Shown here in pieces: positions 47,270 to 58,798 of a DNA stretch of 64,000 nt (position 1 is the stretch's first letter; each line of letters opens with the position of its first letter). Both the position numbers and the translations under genes were made by a program. The DNA is taken from positions 59,289,213 through 59,353,212 of the forward strand of contig OY759215.1 in the NCBI GenBank assembly GCA_963662175.1, in the 5' to 3' direction. The stretch comes from Aradus depressus. Taxonomy: Eukaryota > Arthropoda > Insecta > Hemiptera > Aradidae. The notes under the pieces were generated by a model. It had not been told where the DNA came from. It ran no database searches and was given only the letters and a program-made list of their open reading frames with translations.

Positions 47270-48000
47270 GTTGTTGTGGTCGGCTGGGAGCGATCGCCAA
47301 CGACCATCTACGACGATCAGCGGTAGCCGCCAGTCCATCTTAATTTCATTTGGGACGCGCCGAGATAGCTCGGGATAAAGATGAGGCGCTGGCAGGCTGT
47401 ACTACTGTCTGGTGCCGGGAGCGACCACGGGCGTGCAGTCGTCCTCGGCGCTGAACACTGGGTAGCCGGTCATCAGTTGCCGCAGGTCGAGTCCTGTCCC
47501 TCGTATCAACTCCACCCTCCGCTCTGCAGTCTTGACTCCGCCTCACGAACAGTTCGGGTTTTCTTTCTCTTAAAGAAGAAGAGCTTGGAGTTGTAATCTC
47601 CGTGACCTGATAATGTCTGGGACATCCACTGGTATGCATTATCCACTTGGAGTCCAGGCCTACTCGGATTTCCAGGAAACATGCATAGTTCGTTCGGCCA
47701 ACCGATGATCGTGACCACCGCTGTGCCATTTCTTTTCATTCCACAATCATTCCTGGACAATGTCCTTGCAACTATCAAGTCTGGACTGTCCAATCATCTC
47801 TTTCTTCAGGCCTATACGTAAAGGCTCATCTATGTCTGCTCCTAAAGGCTTATTGCATCTACAGAAGTACGAGACGAAAGCCCCGACCAAGACCGGGCTG
47901 CTCCCTGGGCTTGTATAAGAATCACACGTCGCCGCTTCATGGGGTGATGCCATCACCCGGCAGTGGCGTACCTTGCCACAGCCTCAAATACTCCAGTGTA
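47270..48000 (-). other. GC- and CpG-rich island with broken protein-like reading on the minus strand
   Basis: This block is far richer in G, C and CpG than its surroundings. On the minus strand overlapping frames look protein-like but are broken by stops and frame changes: CDSYTSPGSSPVLVGAF near 47920, NGTAVVTIIGWPNELCMFPG near 47725, and DLRQLMTGYPVFSAEDDC near 47480. This could be a degraded gene, a processed pseudogene or the end of a transposon, or a CpG-rich promoter between two divergent genes. I recognise no family. Confidence 0.35.
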
Positions 48001-48039
48001 GATAGTTCTATACGCAGAGTAGCCGTGGCCCAGGTCGCG

Positions 48040-48980
48040 CGGGTGACCACCGCTCTACCGCAAAAGCGATTGTAGCTATGAACTTGAAATTTGGATTGAA
48101 GAAGTCTGTGTTAACATAAATCCACTCCACTCTACTTCAGGACGTAAGTACACTTTACACGATACCGCCTATATAAATATTTATAACCTCATGAAAAATC
48201 TATTCAGAGAAGGGGAGGGGGAGAGAGAGAGTCTAAGCGATGTTGCTATAAGAAAATTCTGTAATGGCCAAGTCACATATATTCTTATTAATTTTTATAA
48301 TTTTTCAAAAAAACTACCAATACATAAACCATAGTGTAAAGAAATTGTGATTAGTTACGATTTAAAAATTACTTGGATATATTCCTTATAGACATTTAGT
48401 TTACATTCTTCGCTGCGCTATAACTTTTGTCATTTTGATTCTATCTCAAATCTGAGGACTGATTGGACATTTTTAGCGATTGGAAATTTTATAAGAAACA
48501 ATTTCGGCACGGTTTCAAACAGTTTTCGGGTAAATGAAGAAAACGTTTAAAAATAGCGGCATGTATCTCGAAAACCGGACTACCTGTAAAAAATCATATT
48601 CCATATAAATTAGGTATTTCAATATTCTATACAACTATTACTCGAAACTATTTTTGATTAGGTCATCATAAACATAAGCTGTATCTGGTAAAATGTAGTT
48701 AGGTCTCGAGGGAAAGTTCGATTTCGGTCAAAATCTAGTCAGACCTAAGTTAGAACATGTGACTCCTTAATTCCATATTTCAAGTTCATAGCTACAATTG
48801 TTTTTGCGGTAGAGAGCTAACAACATTCCAATCACAAAAACATACACAGACACACATACGTACAAAAAGGCATCATTGCAAAAATGATCAAAATGTATTC
48901 TGAGGCCTTGAAACGTGAAAATCAGTTGAAACCTCGATCTCGGATTTTCGTACGATTACAATACTTCCTTATGCTATGGC
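48040..48980. repeat. ~0.9-kb dispersed repeat with internal inverted arms
   Basis: CTCTACCGCAAAAGCGATTG at 48052-48071 (continuing TAGCTATGAACTTGAAAT) returns inverted at 48765-48814. Between them are segments matching, partly inverted, the repeat at 37930-38345. The right part ends TTTTCGTACGATTACAATAC...AAGAAAGTAAAA. It looks like a non-autonomous element of the kind abundant in some insect genomes. The class is not assigned. Confidence 0.5.
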
Positions 48981-49409
48981 TATAAGAAAGTAAAAATGAT
49001 ATGAAAGGCTTGAGAGAGGAAAAACACCCAGCGGTGAAATCTCATGGCTAAATTGCTCAAGCGGTTCAGCCCAAGAATTTCCATTACTTACTCACTCAAA
49101 CATATGTAGAAAATATATATGAATATACTGTAATATCACTAATGAAAACAAGTAACACATCGAAGATTTCACGAATTATAATTTCAGATTTGAAACCATA
49201 GACATGTGAGGGGGGGGGGGAGTTTAAAACATCTCGTTGAAATTGAAAATATTAATTGAAAGGATAGATTGATTAAATGACTCACGGTATATGGACTATG
49301 TAAAAATGTTCGTTTAAAAGAAGTGACCCTGAGGAGGAATAAACGAAAAGAAATCATTAAATTATACGTTATGAACCTTGAATCGATAGTACAACTCCAG
49401 TCCATAGAT
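48981..49409 (+). other. Region upstream of RpL7
   Basis: AT-rich apart from a G-run at 49210-49220. It should contain the RpL7 core promoter. No TATA box is convincing, as is usual for ribosomal protein genes. Confidence 0.4.
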
Positions 49410-49428
49410 CCTCTCCTCTTCGTGGAAG
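49410..49428 (+). promoter_or_regulatory. 5' TOP-like tract of RpL7
   Basis: CCTCTCCTCTTCG immediately precedes GTGGAAG and the start codon. Ribosomal protein mRNAs begin with a C followed by a pyrimidine tract (TOP), which couples their translation to growth signalling, so transcription probably starts at about 49410-49411 with an 18-19-nt leader. Confidence 0.5.
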
Positions 49429-52400
49429 ATGGCTGACGAGTAAGTATTTTATAATTATCAATTTTTATTTATAGTAATGGAGGGTAATGCAAACTCAAAA
49501 AGTTTCTCAAGGGAGATTTTTTTTTTTTTTGTAAAAGTTCTAGTTAAAAGGTTGTCATTAGTTTTTGTAAAAGATTTTGGAGAATAACCTATCATGTGTT
49601 ACAATGTACATTTCTGTTTGTTTCTATATTTTTACTTTCTTGTGTTGGGGAAAGTATTATATTTAGTTTTTAATATTTAATTGTTTTATGTTTAATTTCG
49701 TTGTTAGATTGGAGAGATGACGTATTCACTTTTCGGAAAACAAGTTAAGAACTGTTTGACTTCCAACCGACAGTTCCAAAAAGATGTCATACACGGAAGT
49801 ATCAAAATGCTCTTATTTTAATTTCCTTGGAAACAAAGTAATTCACGTAATGATTCTGAATTACAATGGTAAAAATTGGGGTAGAGTTCAATAGCCTAAG
49901 GCTTCAGAAGAAGCAAATTTAACCCGTATTAAGAATTACAGAATATAATTTTTTAAAAATAAGCCTCATTTGGCCTATTACCAGTGCGTTCCGAAGTCCC
50001 AAATGTTACCAGAGCGCTTATGTTGTCTACCCAGGTTTATTTACGAAGGATAGGGGTCTTTAACGAGTACCTGACATCGCACAGGCTCGGGACCATCACT
50101 TAACGTCCCATTTAAAGGACGGCATGCTCAGTGGCTTTTTCACCTCCCATATAAAAAAACCTAAGCCTCGGCCGAGTTTCGAACCCAGGATCTTAAGGTC
50201 AGTAGGCTAATACGCTATCTCTGAGCTACCTCAGAATGTATTTTAGAAGAATCAGTTTGTCGTTTATTCATCTATTGTTTAATTTAAAATAGTTTGTCAT
50301 TAGTTACACTTTTTGTAGGGGGGTTACATTTCGATCACCTCTTTTGTTCATTTCTTAAATATTTTAACTCCATTAGAACTAAGTAACGTATTTTATATTT
50401 TACTGGTGTTGATGTTTTTTTTTTTTTTTTCAGAGCAAAAAAAGAAGTTGGCGAGTCTAAAAAGAAGAATGTGGCAAAAAAATTGCCAGCCGTTCCTGAG
50501 TCTGTATTAAAAAGCCGCAAAAGACGTATTGCAGTGAAAGCGTCTAAAGTCAAATCACTTCTGAAGGTATTTGTCATTTTTATTTTAATGCGTATTAAGC
50601 AAATGTGCTATATGGGTTGGCACTACTTGAATACAAAATTTGATTATAGTATTTTTAACTCCAGTCCTTCAAAATGTTGATCGGAATAGGGTCAATTTTG
50701 TATGAACTTCCATTTGGTCTCATCCATGAAAACAATGAGGAATATGTCTATGGAAACCACCTTTCCCGTACTATCATAATTAGTGTGTAGATCAATAGAT
50801 CAGTGACCTCGCTAGATATATTTTAATTTGTAATTTGACAAGGAAACCCGAAGAGCAAAATTTCAGTTGGAGCGAAAATTACCTTGATTTGAAGTTTTAT
50901 TATAACAGCATCATTGCCATAAATGGTCAATAACATTAAATTCAGCTCTTAGATTTCATAACAAAAACGGACATTTCATAATAATAATAATAATAATATT
51001 TATTTCCTTTAAACCATAACATGATATGTAATAGGGTGTCATAAGAATTTATACATTAAGATAGCTTTATAACTTAGATACATTAACAGATAGTAACTGT
51101 TAGAGTCCCACACATGGATTAGAATTAACAATGGTAACAACTCTCTGCTTATCCAATAGGCTGAATTGCCGTTCAAGTATGGTTCTCTGTTTTGAACTTA
51201 TTTTCTTTCCTGTTTTAATTTTCAGAAAAAAACGTTGAAATACAAGAAGAGGAAGGTGATCTTTAAGAATGCGGAACAGTACGTGCGAGAGTATCGAGCC
51301 AAGGAGCGGGAGGAGATCCGGCTGGCACGCCAGGCGAGAAACAAGGGTAACTACTTTGTGTCGGCTGAACCGAGGCTGGCCTTCATCGTCAGGATCAGGG
51401 GGTACACACAACCCTCTTGTACATTATTTATTAATAATACACAACTAATTTATTAATAATAAGTGAGTTTTGTACAACTTATTGGATAAATAAAACAAAC
51501 TTATTTTTTAAAATATTGTCTATTCCACAAAAAATGTATGCATAAATTACGTCTTACATTGAGGCCGTGGCAAACATGATAAGAGAGAGCCGTGGAAATT
51601 GAGTACATATAGCGATGTGCACCGAAGAACGGCCAAATATGCAAACTGTTCCACCATCGTCCCCTTCCAGATAAACTATGGAGCTACATTTTTCTGATTT
51701 TCTTCAACTGAACATATAATAAAGCTAATTAATTGAAATGCCTCGATTGTCCTGCTGGTGACTAAAGATTATCAACTAAAAATAATCAGAATGCAAATAG
51801 AAATCAAGAAAAGATAATTTTCAAGTTGTTTTTATGTTTCAGGCCAAAATTGCGATATTTCAAAATTGAGAGCGCTTGAAATGGAATGGTTTTTAATTCA
51901 TAACAGTGTTAATTTCTCTAAGTTAGTTTATATTATTCTGTTGTTGCAGTTTACTCCTGTTTCTCGGTTGTATTCATTTGTTTTGTTGCAGTATAAACCA
52001 AGTGGCTCCCAAGGTCCGGAAGGTCCTTCAGTTGTTCAGACTTCGGCAAATAAACAATGGAATCTTCATCAAACTTAATAAGGTATCTGTACAATTATTG
52101 TTGGTTTTGTTTGTCGTTTTTTTTTTATAGTGAATGTTCGAAGCTAAATTACTACACAAATGAAAATGTTAGTTTTGAAATTTTGGAGATTGAAAATATG
52201 TAAATAAACATTATTATAAATTAATTCATTCTATTACTTCCGTAAATTAAATTAAATTAACGGGAGTCACTACTGATCACTATCATTGCTCTGGAAAATA
52301 TACGAAAAAAATACCACTAGAATACTCCAGTCAAATTAGTCAATTTTTAGACCACTACTTAACAAAACCCCAGTGAAAAACTGTATCTTTAGGCCTTTAG

Positions 52401-55400
52401 ACTCGGTGCCATCTTAGAGAAACTGCGCTGGTAAATGGCGTTTTGATGCTTTACTTTCATTTTCTTGAACTACTGTGCGTGTGACACATAACTGGTGCCT
52501 TGTTGATGAACTGAACACGCCCTTTCTGCTTACTATACGTGATGGGCAATCATTTAGTTAGTTATTATGTATACCATTTCTTATGTTTATTATTTTGTTT
52601 TTTTCTTTTGAGTTCACATTGCTTTTAATTTTTGAACTTTATATTTAAACTTTTTTTTTCTTTAGTATCACTGTGGGGCCTACCTTGGATAGGTCCCGTC
52701 CACAATTTCTCCTCCTGTTACTTGGCCTATCTTGGAACCGGTCTTTCTCCTACCCTTTTCTCTATATTCATAAATGACCTCCCCAGTTCCATCAAACACT
52801 CCAAATACCTCCTTTAAGTTAATACCTCCACTGCTCTTGATGCTTACGACAAGATGATGGAGGACATCCATGGCATCACTGACTGGGCTACTAAGAATGA
52901 ACTGACGCTGAATGCTGACGAGACTAAATCCATTGTAATAGGAAACCATAGACTACTTAACTCCCTCAACGACTTACCTCCACGACTCCGATATTGAATA
53001 CTGCACCAGTGTAAAAAACCTTGGACTGATCCTTGACCAAACCTTCTCCTGTAAAGACCATGTCCCCACATCTCCAACCGCTCCTTCAGACCCTCTACTT
53101 CCTTAAACGTCTGCATGTGAAGTTTCATAGAAATTCAATCAACTGTTGAAGATCTACACTTAATTTATCCATTGACTCCGCCAACAACCCCTTCTCCTCT
53201 GTGTTAAAATTGTGGAGTACCATATACCTTACCCATCTCCGAAATACGCCCATGAATATATATTCAGCTGGTTTCACCCGAACAGACAGGCATAAATCAG
53301 ATTTTATTTATAAGATTATTTTTTTCTTATCACCAGGCGACACTTAGACATTTTCATATGAAAGCTAATGTACCCATTGCATCTAGGAATTGTGAAGTCA
53401 GAACATCACATCAACACGAAACTTCAATTTGTGATCTAGATCATATTATAGATCTACCTTAATATAGAATCCATATTGAGAGCGCCGGTAGTTCAGTGGT
53501 ATGCGTGCTTGTCTTTTGAGCTCAAGAACGTGGGTTCGTAACCCGACCGAGGCCCTTAGTTTATTTTATCTGGGAGGTAAAATAAACTTAAGCACGCCGT
53601 CTTTCGGATGGGACGTTGAGCGATGGTCCGGAGCCTGTACGATGTCAGGTACTCGTTAAAGACCCGTACCCTCGGTGAATAAAGATTTAGGGTAGGCAAA
53701 ATTTAGGACTCCCACAGTAGAGTCGGGCTCATGTCCACCAGAGTGACGAAAGAGCGCTCTGGTAGTAGGCGATATGACCTCGTAGTTAAAAGCCGGGGCA
53801 TGAGTTATAAAACCTAACCAAACCTAGAATCAATATTGATGTTTGTTGCAGGCTACGATCAACATGATGCGGATCTGTGAGCCTCATATCACATGGGGCT
53901 ACCCGAACCTCAAATCGGTCCGAGAGCTCATATACAAAAGGGGCTTTGCCAAAATGAAGGGCCAGCGCATCCCCATCACCTCCAACGAAATGATTGAAAG
54001 GAAATTGGGTACGTATACATCTCTTTTTTTTCCTTTTTCTTTGTGTTATTCAGCCTCAAGGCGATACTCCCTTATTCAGGTAGATCTGTCAGTTAGCCAT
54101 TTATTTAAATATGTAGTAAATAGCAGTGTACATTCAAGGATGCTTAATAAAAAGACAGGAAATTTTGACCGTAAATTAAAAGGTACTGACTTGCATGAAG
54201 TGTTAGATATAAGGTTGGTGAGCAGACTGCATTAACGTTGTGTTGCCTCCCATCGTCTTCCAGGCTAGATGTAGTGGAACAAGTGTGGCACTACGTTGGG
54301 GTGGGGGGTGGGGGGGATGCCAGGCCTCAACAAGCATTTTCTAGGTCCATGATAGTACATTGATGACTGCAATTTTCAGTGGCTTACATGGATGTGAGAC
54401 GTGCAAGTTCAGAAAAAAGGCATATGGTTCTCTTTTTTTTTTTTTTTTAGTATGATAAGCATTCCGACAACCGACACACCTCCCTCTCCATCTACAAAAT
54501 GTGTTGAGAATTCTATATTTTAAACTGTCGTCTAGAAAAAAAATATATATATGCTCCGAAAAGTAAACAAGCATGTTCTGGGCTGCGCGCGTTACACGCC
54601 ATAGTTCACTGCTTTTCTCCACCCTAAATCAGTGTAAACCTTCGTATTTGGGATTCTATCAAGACTTTTAAAGAATGTTATGCTCAATAAATATATATAT
54701 ATATTTTTTTTTTTCTTTTGTTACATATCAGTTAACATAACAACATGGATAAATACAAATGAACTATGGTTAGGGTATGGTGCTGGTAACATAAGAGAGG
54801 TTACCTCGCTCCTACACAATCGTGATGGTAGTAGGTTTCGGCGAGGTATAAAACGTCCAAATGTAATAATTAAGTAGCCCGGGCCGAATTCATCTTTACT
54901 TCCCCCTCTTCAGAAAGTAGAAATAGTTTATGCAAACGACCCTCCCTCATATTAGCTTCACCCCCCGCCACCCAAGTTAGATTCTACACTTACCTCGAAA
55001 AGACAAAGAGCTAGTACTTACTTCACCCCCTACAACCCCTTTCTCATGTTCAATGTTTTGAGATTCCACATAGCCTGTTGGAACCGGACTTAAAAGAATA
55101 TACATGTGAAATTTCATGTATTGCAAATTCCAATTAATTTCTTCTGACTTCGAACAACTCAGTATTTGGCTATGCTAATTGCTTCAGATACTTTCCAAGA
55201 GTTGCTAAACACTCAAATTCACTCCTAGATTAGTCTAATTTATTAAACCTATTATTTTCAGGAAAACACAACATTATCTGTGTGGAAGACCTGATCCATG
55301 AGATCTTCACCGTTGGCTCTAACTTCAAGTATGCATCTAACTTCCTTTGGCCATTCAAGGTGAGTGTTCATAAATTCGTTAATATGGTTACATTTTCGAC

Positions 55401-55939
55401 TCAAGAAACCCTAAATAAAGGGAAACTCGGAGGATTACAATTGAGGGGGTTAAAAGCAAAGGGATGTAAGTGACAAAAATGTAATTTCGAGGTTATAGTA
55501 ACATCGTAAATTCAGGTATTACCCAGGTATTTTCCACTAGATAGCATAGCACTGGTACTAACAATCGTTCTGAATGAACATTAGCCAGTAGTCAGGGTAG
55601 GTGTCAAGGAAGATGTTAACACACATATCTCAATTTCAGCCGAATTTTCACTTACATCCCTTTGCTTCTAACCCCCTTAATTGTTTCCTTCCATGTCTTG
55701 ATTTCATCGATGTAATTACAACAAGTGAGGGCACATTTATGTCCTTTCCTTTCTAAATGTTAACTCCACAGTTGAGTTTATATATTAGGATTTAATTAAG
55801 TACTAATTTCTGATTTGTTGTCCTTCAGCTGAACACTCCAACGGGCGGCTGGAGGAAGAAGACCATCCACTATGTAGAGGGAGGTGACTTCGGTTGTAGG
55901 GAAGATAAGATCAACGCTCTCCTCCGAAGAATGGTTTAA
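49429..55939 (+). CDS. RpL7: 60S ribosomal protein L7 (uL30)
   Basis: Structural protein of the large ribosomal subunit. Seven coding exons: 49429-49439 (MADE, split codon), 50434-50566, 51226-51401, 51992-52082, 53852-54008, 55262-55359 and 55829-55939 (stop TAA). Phases close to 258 aa, close to the ~250 aa usual for the family. A lysine-rich N-terminus leads to the family phrase [12 protein letters not shown]. The conserved core follows: [16 protein letters not shown], then [65 protein letters not shown] and [20 protein letters not shown]. The C-terminus is [19 protein letters not shown]. The first exon encodes only three and two-thirds codons, which is common in ribosomal protein genes. 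A pyrimidine-rich TOP-like leader precedes it. Introns carry SINEs, a retrotransposon piece and a MITE-like hairpin element. The identification is secure. Confidence 0.97.
50010..50233 (-). mobile_element. tRNA-derived SINE (family A) in RpL7 intron 1
   Basis: Reverse complement starts CTGAGGTAGCTCAGAGATAG (A box), has GGGTTCGAAACTCGGCCGAG (B box), and a body with GTCCTTTAAATGGGACG, GTCAGGTACTCGTTAAAGAC and CCTGGGTAGACAACA. A short CCAGAGCGC piece at about 50010 suggests an internal deletion of the 3' half. It is antisense to RpL7. Confidence 0.75.
50567..51225 (+). other. RpL7 intron 2
   Basis: AT-rich intron with an (ATA)n run at about 50980-51000. I looked for C/D- or H/ACA-box snoRNAs, common in ribosomal protein introns, and could not define one. 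Confidence 0.45.
51402..51991 (+). other. RpL7 intron 3
   Basis: No recognisable feature. A long pyrimidine-rich stretch leads to the acceptor TTTTGTTGCAG. Confidence 0.45.
52083..52659 (+). other. RpL7 intron 4, left part
   Basis: AT-rich, no feature recognised before the retrotransposon fragment. Confidence 0.45.
52660..53150 (+). pseudogene. Jockey/CR1-like reverse transcriptase fragment in RpL7 intron 4
   Basis: Plus-strand translation: [20 protein letters not shown] (RT palm motif B/C neighbourhood), then [20 protein letters not shown] (post-palm), then after a frameshift [18 protein letters not shown]. The YADD catalytic box is lost at a frameshift between the first two segments. Confidence 0.7.
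53480..53824 (+). mobile_element. Full-length tRNA-derived SINE (family A, 345 bp) in RpL7 intron 4
   Basis: Head GAGCGCCGGTAGTTCAGTGG (A box TAGTTCAGTGG), degraded B box GGGTTCGTAACCCG, body with GGGACGTTGAGCGATGG, GTCAGGTACTCGTTAAAGAC, AGGACTCCCACAGTAGAGTC, GGTAGTAGGCGATATGACC, tail CCTAACCAAACC. It is flanked by a 15-bp duplication (TAGAATCCATATTGA at 53465-53479, TAGAATCAATATTGA at 53825-53839, one mismatch), which fixes both ends. It stops 27 bp before the RpL7 exon 5 start. Confidence 0.88.
54009..55261 (+). other. RpL7 intron 5
   Basis: It contains G-, T- and AT-runs (about 54300-54316, 54430-54450, 54690-54720) and a diverged inverted Helitron-type segment near 55030-55120 (CCTACAACCCC, GAGATTCCACATAGCCTGTT, ACATGTGAAATTTCATG). 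Otherwise there is no feature. Confidence 0.5.
55434..55687. mobile_element. ~250-bp MITE-like inverted-repeat element in RpL7 intron 6
   Basis: Arms of ~42 bp: GGGGGTTAAAAGCAAAGGGA (continuing TGTAAGTGA) at 55434-55475 and its complement TCACTTACATCCCTTTGCTT... at 55645-55687, differing at two or three positions. No coding capacity. The target duplication is not clear. Confidence 0.55.
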
Positions 55940-58280
55940 CTTATTTTCTTATTATTTCTGTTTATATATTTACTGTTAACTTTTTTAATTAAATGACAGG
56001 CCTTTTACCTTCTCTCTTCTGTTTTTTTCCCCTGGATTTCCTAAGTTAGTGTAATTGGCATTTGCAAATATTATGGTAAAAATCTTAGTGAAGTATGCTC
56101 GTTCGAGATTAGGCGTTTTTCTTGTAGTGTCTGGTTAAGGAGTGTGAACAATTAGATAATACACTGATGATGATCATGATTACTAATGATACCCTCATAC
56201 TTTATAGGCTAATACTTGTAGTTCGCACTCAACTCACAAGACCCCCGCCTCTAGGAACTTTACCTCGCTCTTTCTTGAGACTCGTTTCAGCGTTTTGTCG
56301 GCTGAGAAACTTTTTCTATAATTTTTTTTTACCAAGTAGTTTTTTTTAGAGGGTTCAATATTTATGTCGAGGTTTTTTTAATGGATTAAGTCAAGCTTAA
56401 CTAGAACTATAGTTATATCTATCTTTAATTCTAAAGCAGGTTACCCGTCGTTGCATTGCATTGGTTAATATAATAACTTCCAGGTTACTTCCTACTCCCG
56501 TTCAAAATTGTGGGATGTTATATTACGTACTTTACCTAAAGCTGATTACATGGTTAAGCCACAGAATATGAGCGATGCCCGGATAAAAAATAAGCTTATT
56601 AAATAAGTAGAAGTTTTTTTCTGATATTAATAATTAATTGTCTTGTTTGTATATTATTTCTGTCTTACCAGAGAATTTGGAGAGTACATAATGAAAATCC
56701 ACGTTTTAGAATTCTCACGTGATTCTAATTCAAAGTGACCTAAGAAAAATCAAGGATCTACCTGAAAAAAGACTAGGTTTCATGATAGTGCCTGTAACCA
56801 AATTTATTTCTTTAAAGATGTTTAGCGGTTCTCTACACTCCACGTTCACAGGCATATAAAGAACACACCTGATGTGAGGGCCTCGGTGGTGAGGTGGACA
56901 GCACTTGAGTTTAAATGTAATATTTCTTCAGACTATTGGAAGACGTTTGGAGCAGGATGATAACTCGTTGATATTAACCAAAGCAGTTGAGCCAACAAAA
57001 AATAAAAATAAAATTAGGTAAAAACGAAGTTGTTCTACAAAACCCCCTTCAACCTGTGGTGGATATTGAGCACACTTGACTAATTTTTGTTATAACTATC
57101 GTAATAAAAATTCTTTTGTAAGTCGAAAAAGTAGGATACTTACGGTTCGTGAGTTGAAAACTCGCCTTTGGGTTATGGCAGTGCAGTTTACACTATTCAT
57201 TCTCAAAACATTTATCTCTGTAGTATAAATGGTCGGGTTTTTTCTGTTTTAATGACAGAGCCGCCGTATGTTTTTGGGAGACTAAAAAATGCCACCCGTC
57301 AGTTGAGAACTGTGCTATCTCAAGGACGAACATTCATCTTAATGTAGCTTAAATTGGAAGCAAGTACCGAGCATAATTAGGCCAGGTGGGGAGGGTTAAC
57401 TGATTAAACATTTTTGTATTCTTTTCTTTTAAGTACAAAGCTTTAATAATAAATACAACCACTATTCTGAATGAATTTAAGAAATTCCAATATTTAAAAA
57501 TTAAGTAATGAAAATTATAACTTGAAAAACAACTACACAGAAGTTCAGTATCAAAACGAATTATATCACCAAGAAATGAGTGCATTGAAATATCACCAAG
57601 CTTGCATTGAAAGTAAACCATCTGGGAGCTTTCATTGTTAGCTTGAGATTCAATTAGGTAAAGTGGATTCAATTTTTTACTAACTTCATCACATCAAAAA
57701 TAATATTTTTGAAGTAATGCGTTTTGAAAATGAACTCAAGTAAGTATTATCTGAGACATTAGGAGATGAGTGGTACTAGGGCAGTCAACAACTTAGCCAT
57801 TGAATAAAACGAGAAAAGATCTTGTTAATGGCACTCAGATATCAACGAAAGAACTTGTTCGTCTCACTCAACGGCCTTACCCATCACTACCGTATGATAT
57901 ACAATGGTGAGCTGACATCATCAGTTTGTGACTAGACTTAAAATGAGCATACATTATTAATACTTATTGGTAACAAAAGAAATTAATAGAAACAAGCAAT
58001 AAATACAAATATTAATAATAAGTAGGAAAACTCTGCAACTTTCACTTTTTATTTGCTATTTGGAGGGGAGCGAGGGGGATACCCATTGAAAAATCTATTT
58101 TTTTTCGCCTGGCATTTTGAGAATGTATCCACTAACATATCCATACACATTTTGTTATCTGTGTCGAAATAGTAGAAAAACGAATAAAAAATTCAACATT
58201 GATATTGTCTTAATTTTCCACAATACATGTATGTAGTGCAACGTTTTCCGCTTATGCAACAGTCTATTTGTTGAACTTCT
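55940..58280. other. Convergent intergenic region between RpL7 and ADAM17
   Basis: It holds the RpL7 3' end (a possible ATTAAA signal near 55990) and AT-rich sequence. A small decayed GTTACCCGTCGTTGCATTG piece near 56443 may be an old Helitron-like tail. No gene is supported; the 107-codon minus-strand frame at 57349-57672 has no recognisable content. Confidence 0.5.
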
Positions 58281-58312
58281 AGCTGACGAAGGCTAAGCCG
58301 AAACTGGTACAT
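58281..58312 (+). ncRNA. Hammerhead-like ribozyme motif
   Basis: CTGACGA (58283-58289), one A, stem II GGC-TAA-GCC, GAAA (58300-58303), then CTGGTAC in which AC/GT can form a minimal helix III, predicted cleavage after A. An ATAAAAATAAA tail follows within 25 bp, as in the other Penelope-like copies here. Only one base pair of helix I is evident next to the core. Confidence 0.4.
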
Positions 58313-58798
58313 TGTGAACATAAAAATAAAAATTTTTATTTATTCTGAAAAAATTAGACAATATGTGAATTTCGTTGTTTTTTAATTTTTATAACTACTT
58401 TCGCCCAGAAGAGAAGCAACATTTTATAGGTGCAATATAAACTAGGAGGTAATTGTTATTAAAAAATAAAAAATCTCAAAAATGTAACAATATGTTTCTT
58501 TAGATAAGCTCTAAAGCTGTGGAAAATGTCATCACAGAAACTTTAAATTGGAATTATTACAGCATAAAATGTTCCATCATACCCAAAGTGCTTGAGCACT
58601 GCACTTGAGAATAGCTGGCCCAATAGAGGTTCAGACATTATTAGGGCATATCGATGGTCCTAAAACGTAAAAACCCAACTCTGAATTTTTTCATGACTAT
58701 ATAACTTTCCTTATGGAGGAATAAAAAAAAAGATCGTCAAAATCAAAAGTGTGATAGACTGGAGGGTTTCCGGTTTGACTGGGTCCCCCATCCCCCAT
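58313..58798 (-). other. ADAM17 3' flank
   Basis: Downstream of the ADAM17 stop on the minus strand. The first minus-strand AATAAA is about 460 bp away, inside the Penelope-like tail near 58336, so this element may supply the polyadenylation signal. Nothing else is recognised. Confidence 0.35.

Noticed and set aside
50567..55828. Intronic snoRNAs in RpL7
   Set aside because: Ribosomal protein introns often host them, but I could not find paired C/D boxes with a closing stem.
57349..57672. 107-codon minus-strand open frame between RpL7 and ADAM17
   Set aside because: No similarity to a known domain and composition typical of noncoding AT-rich DNA.
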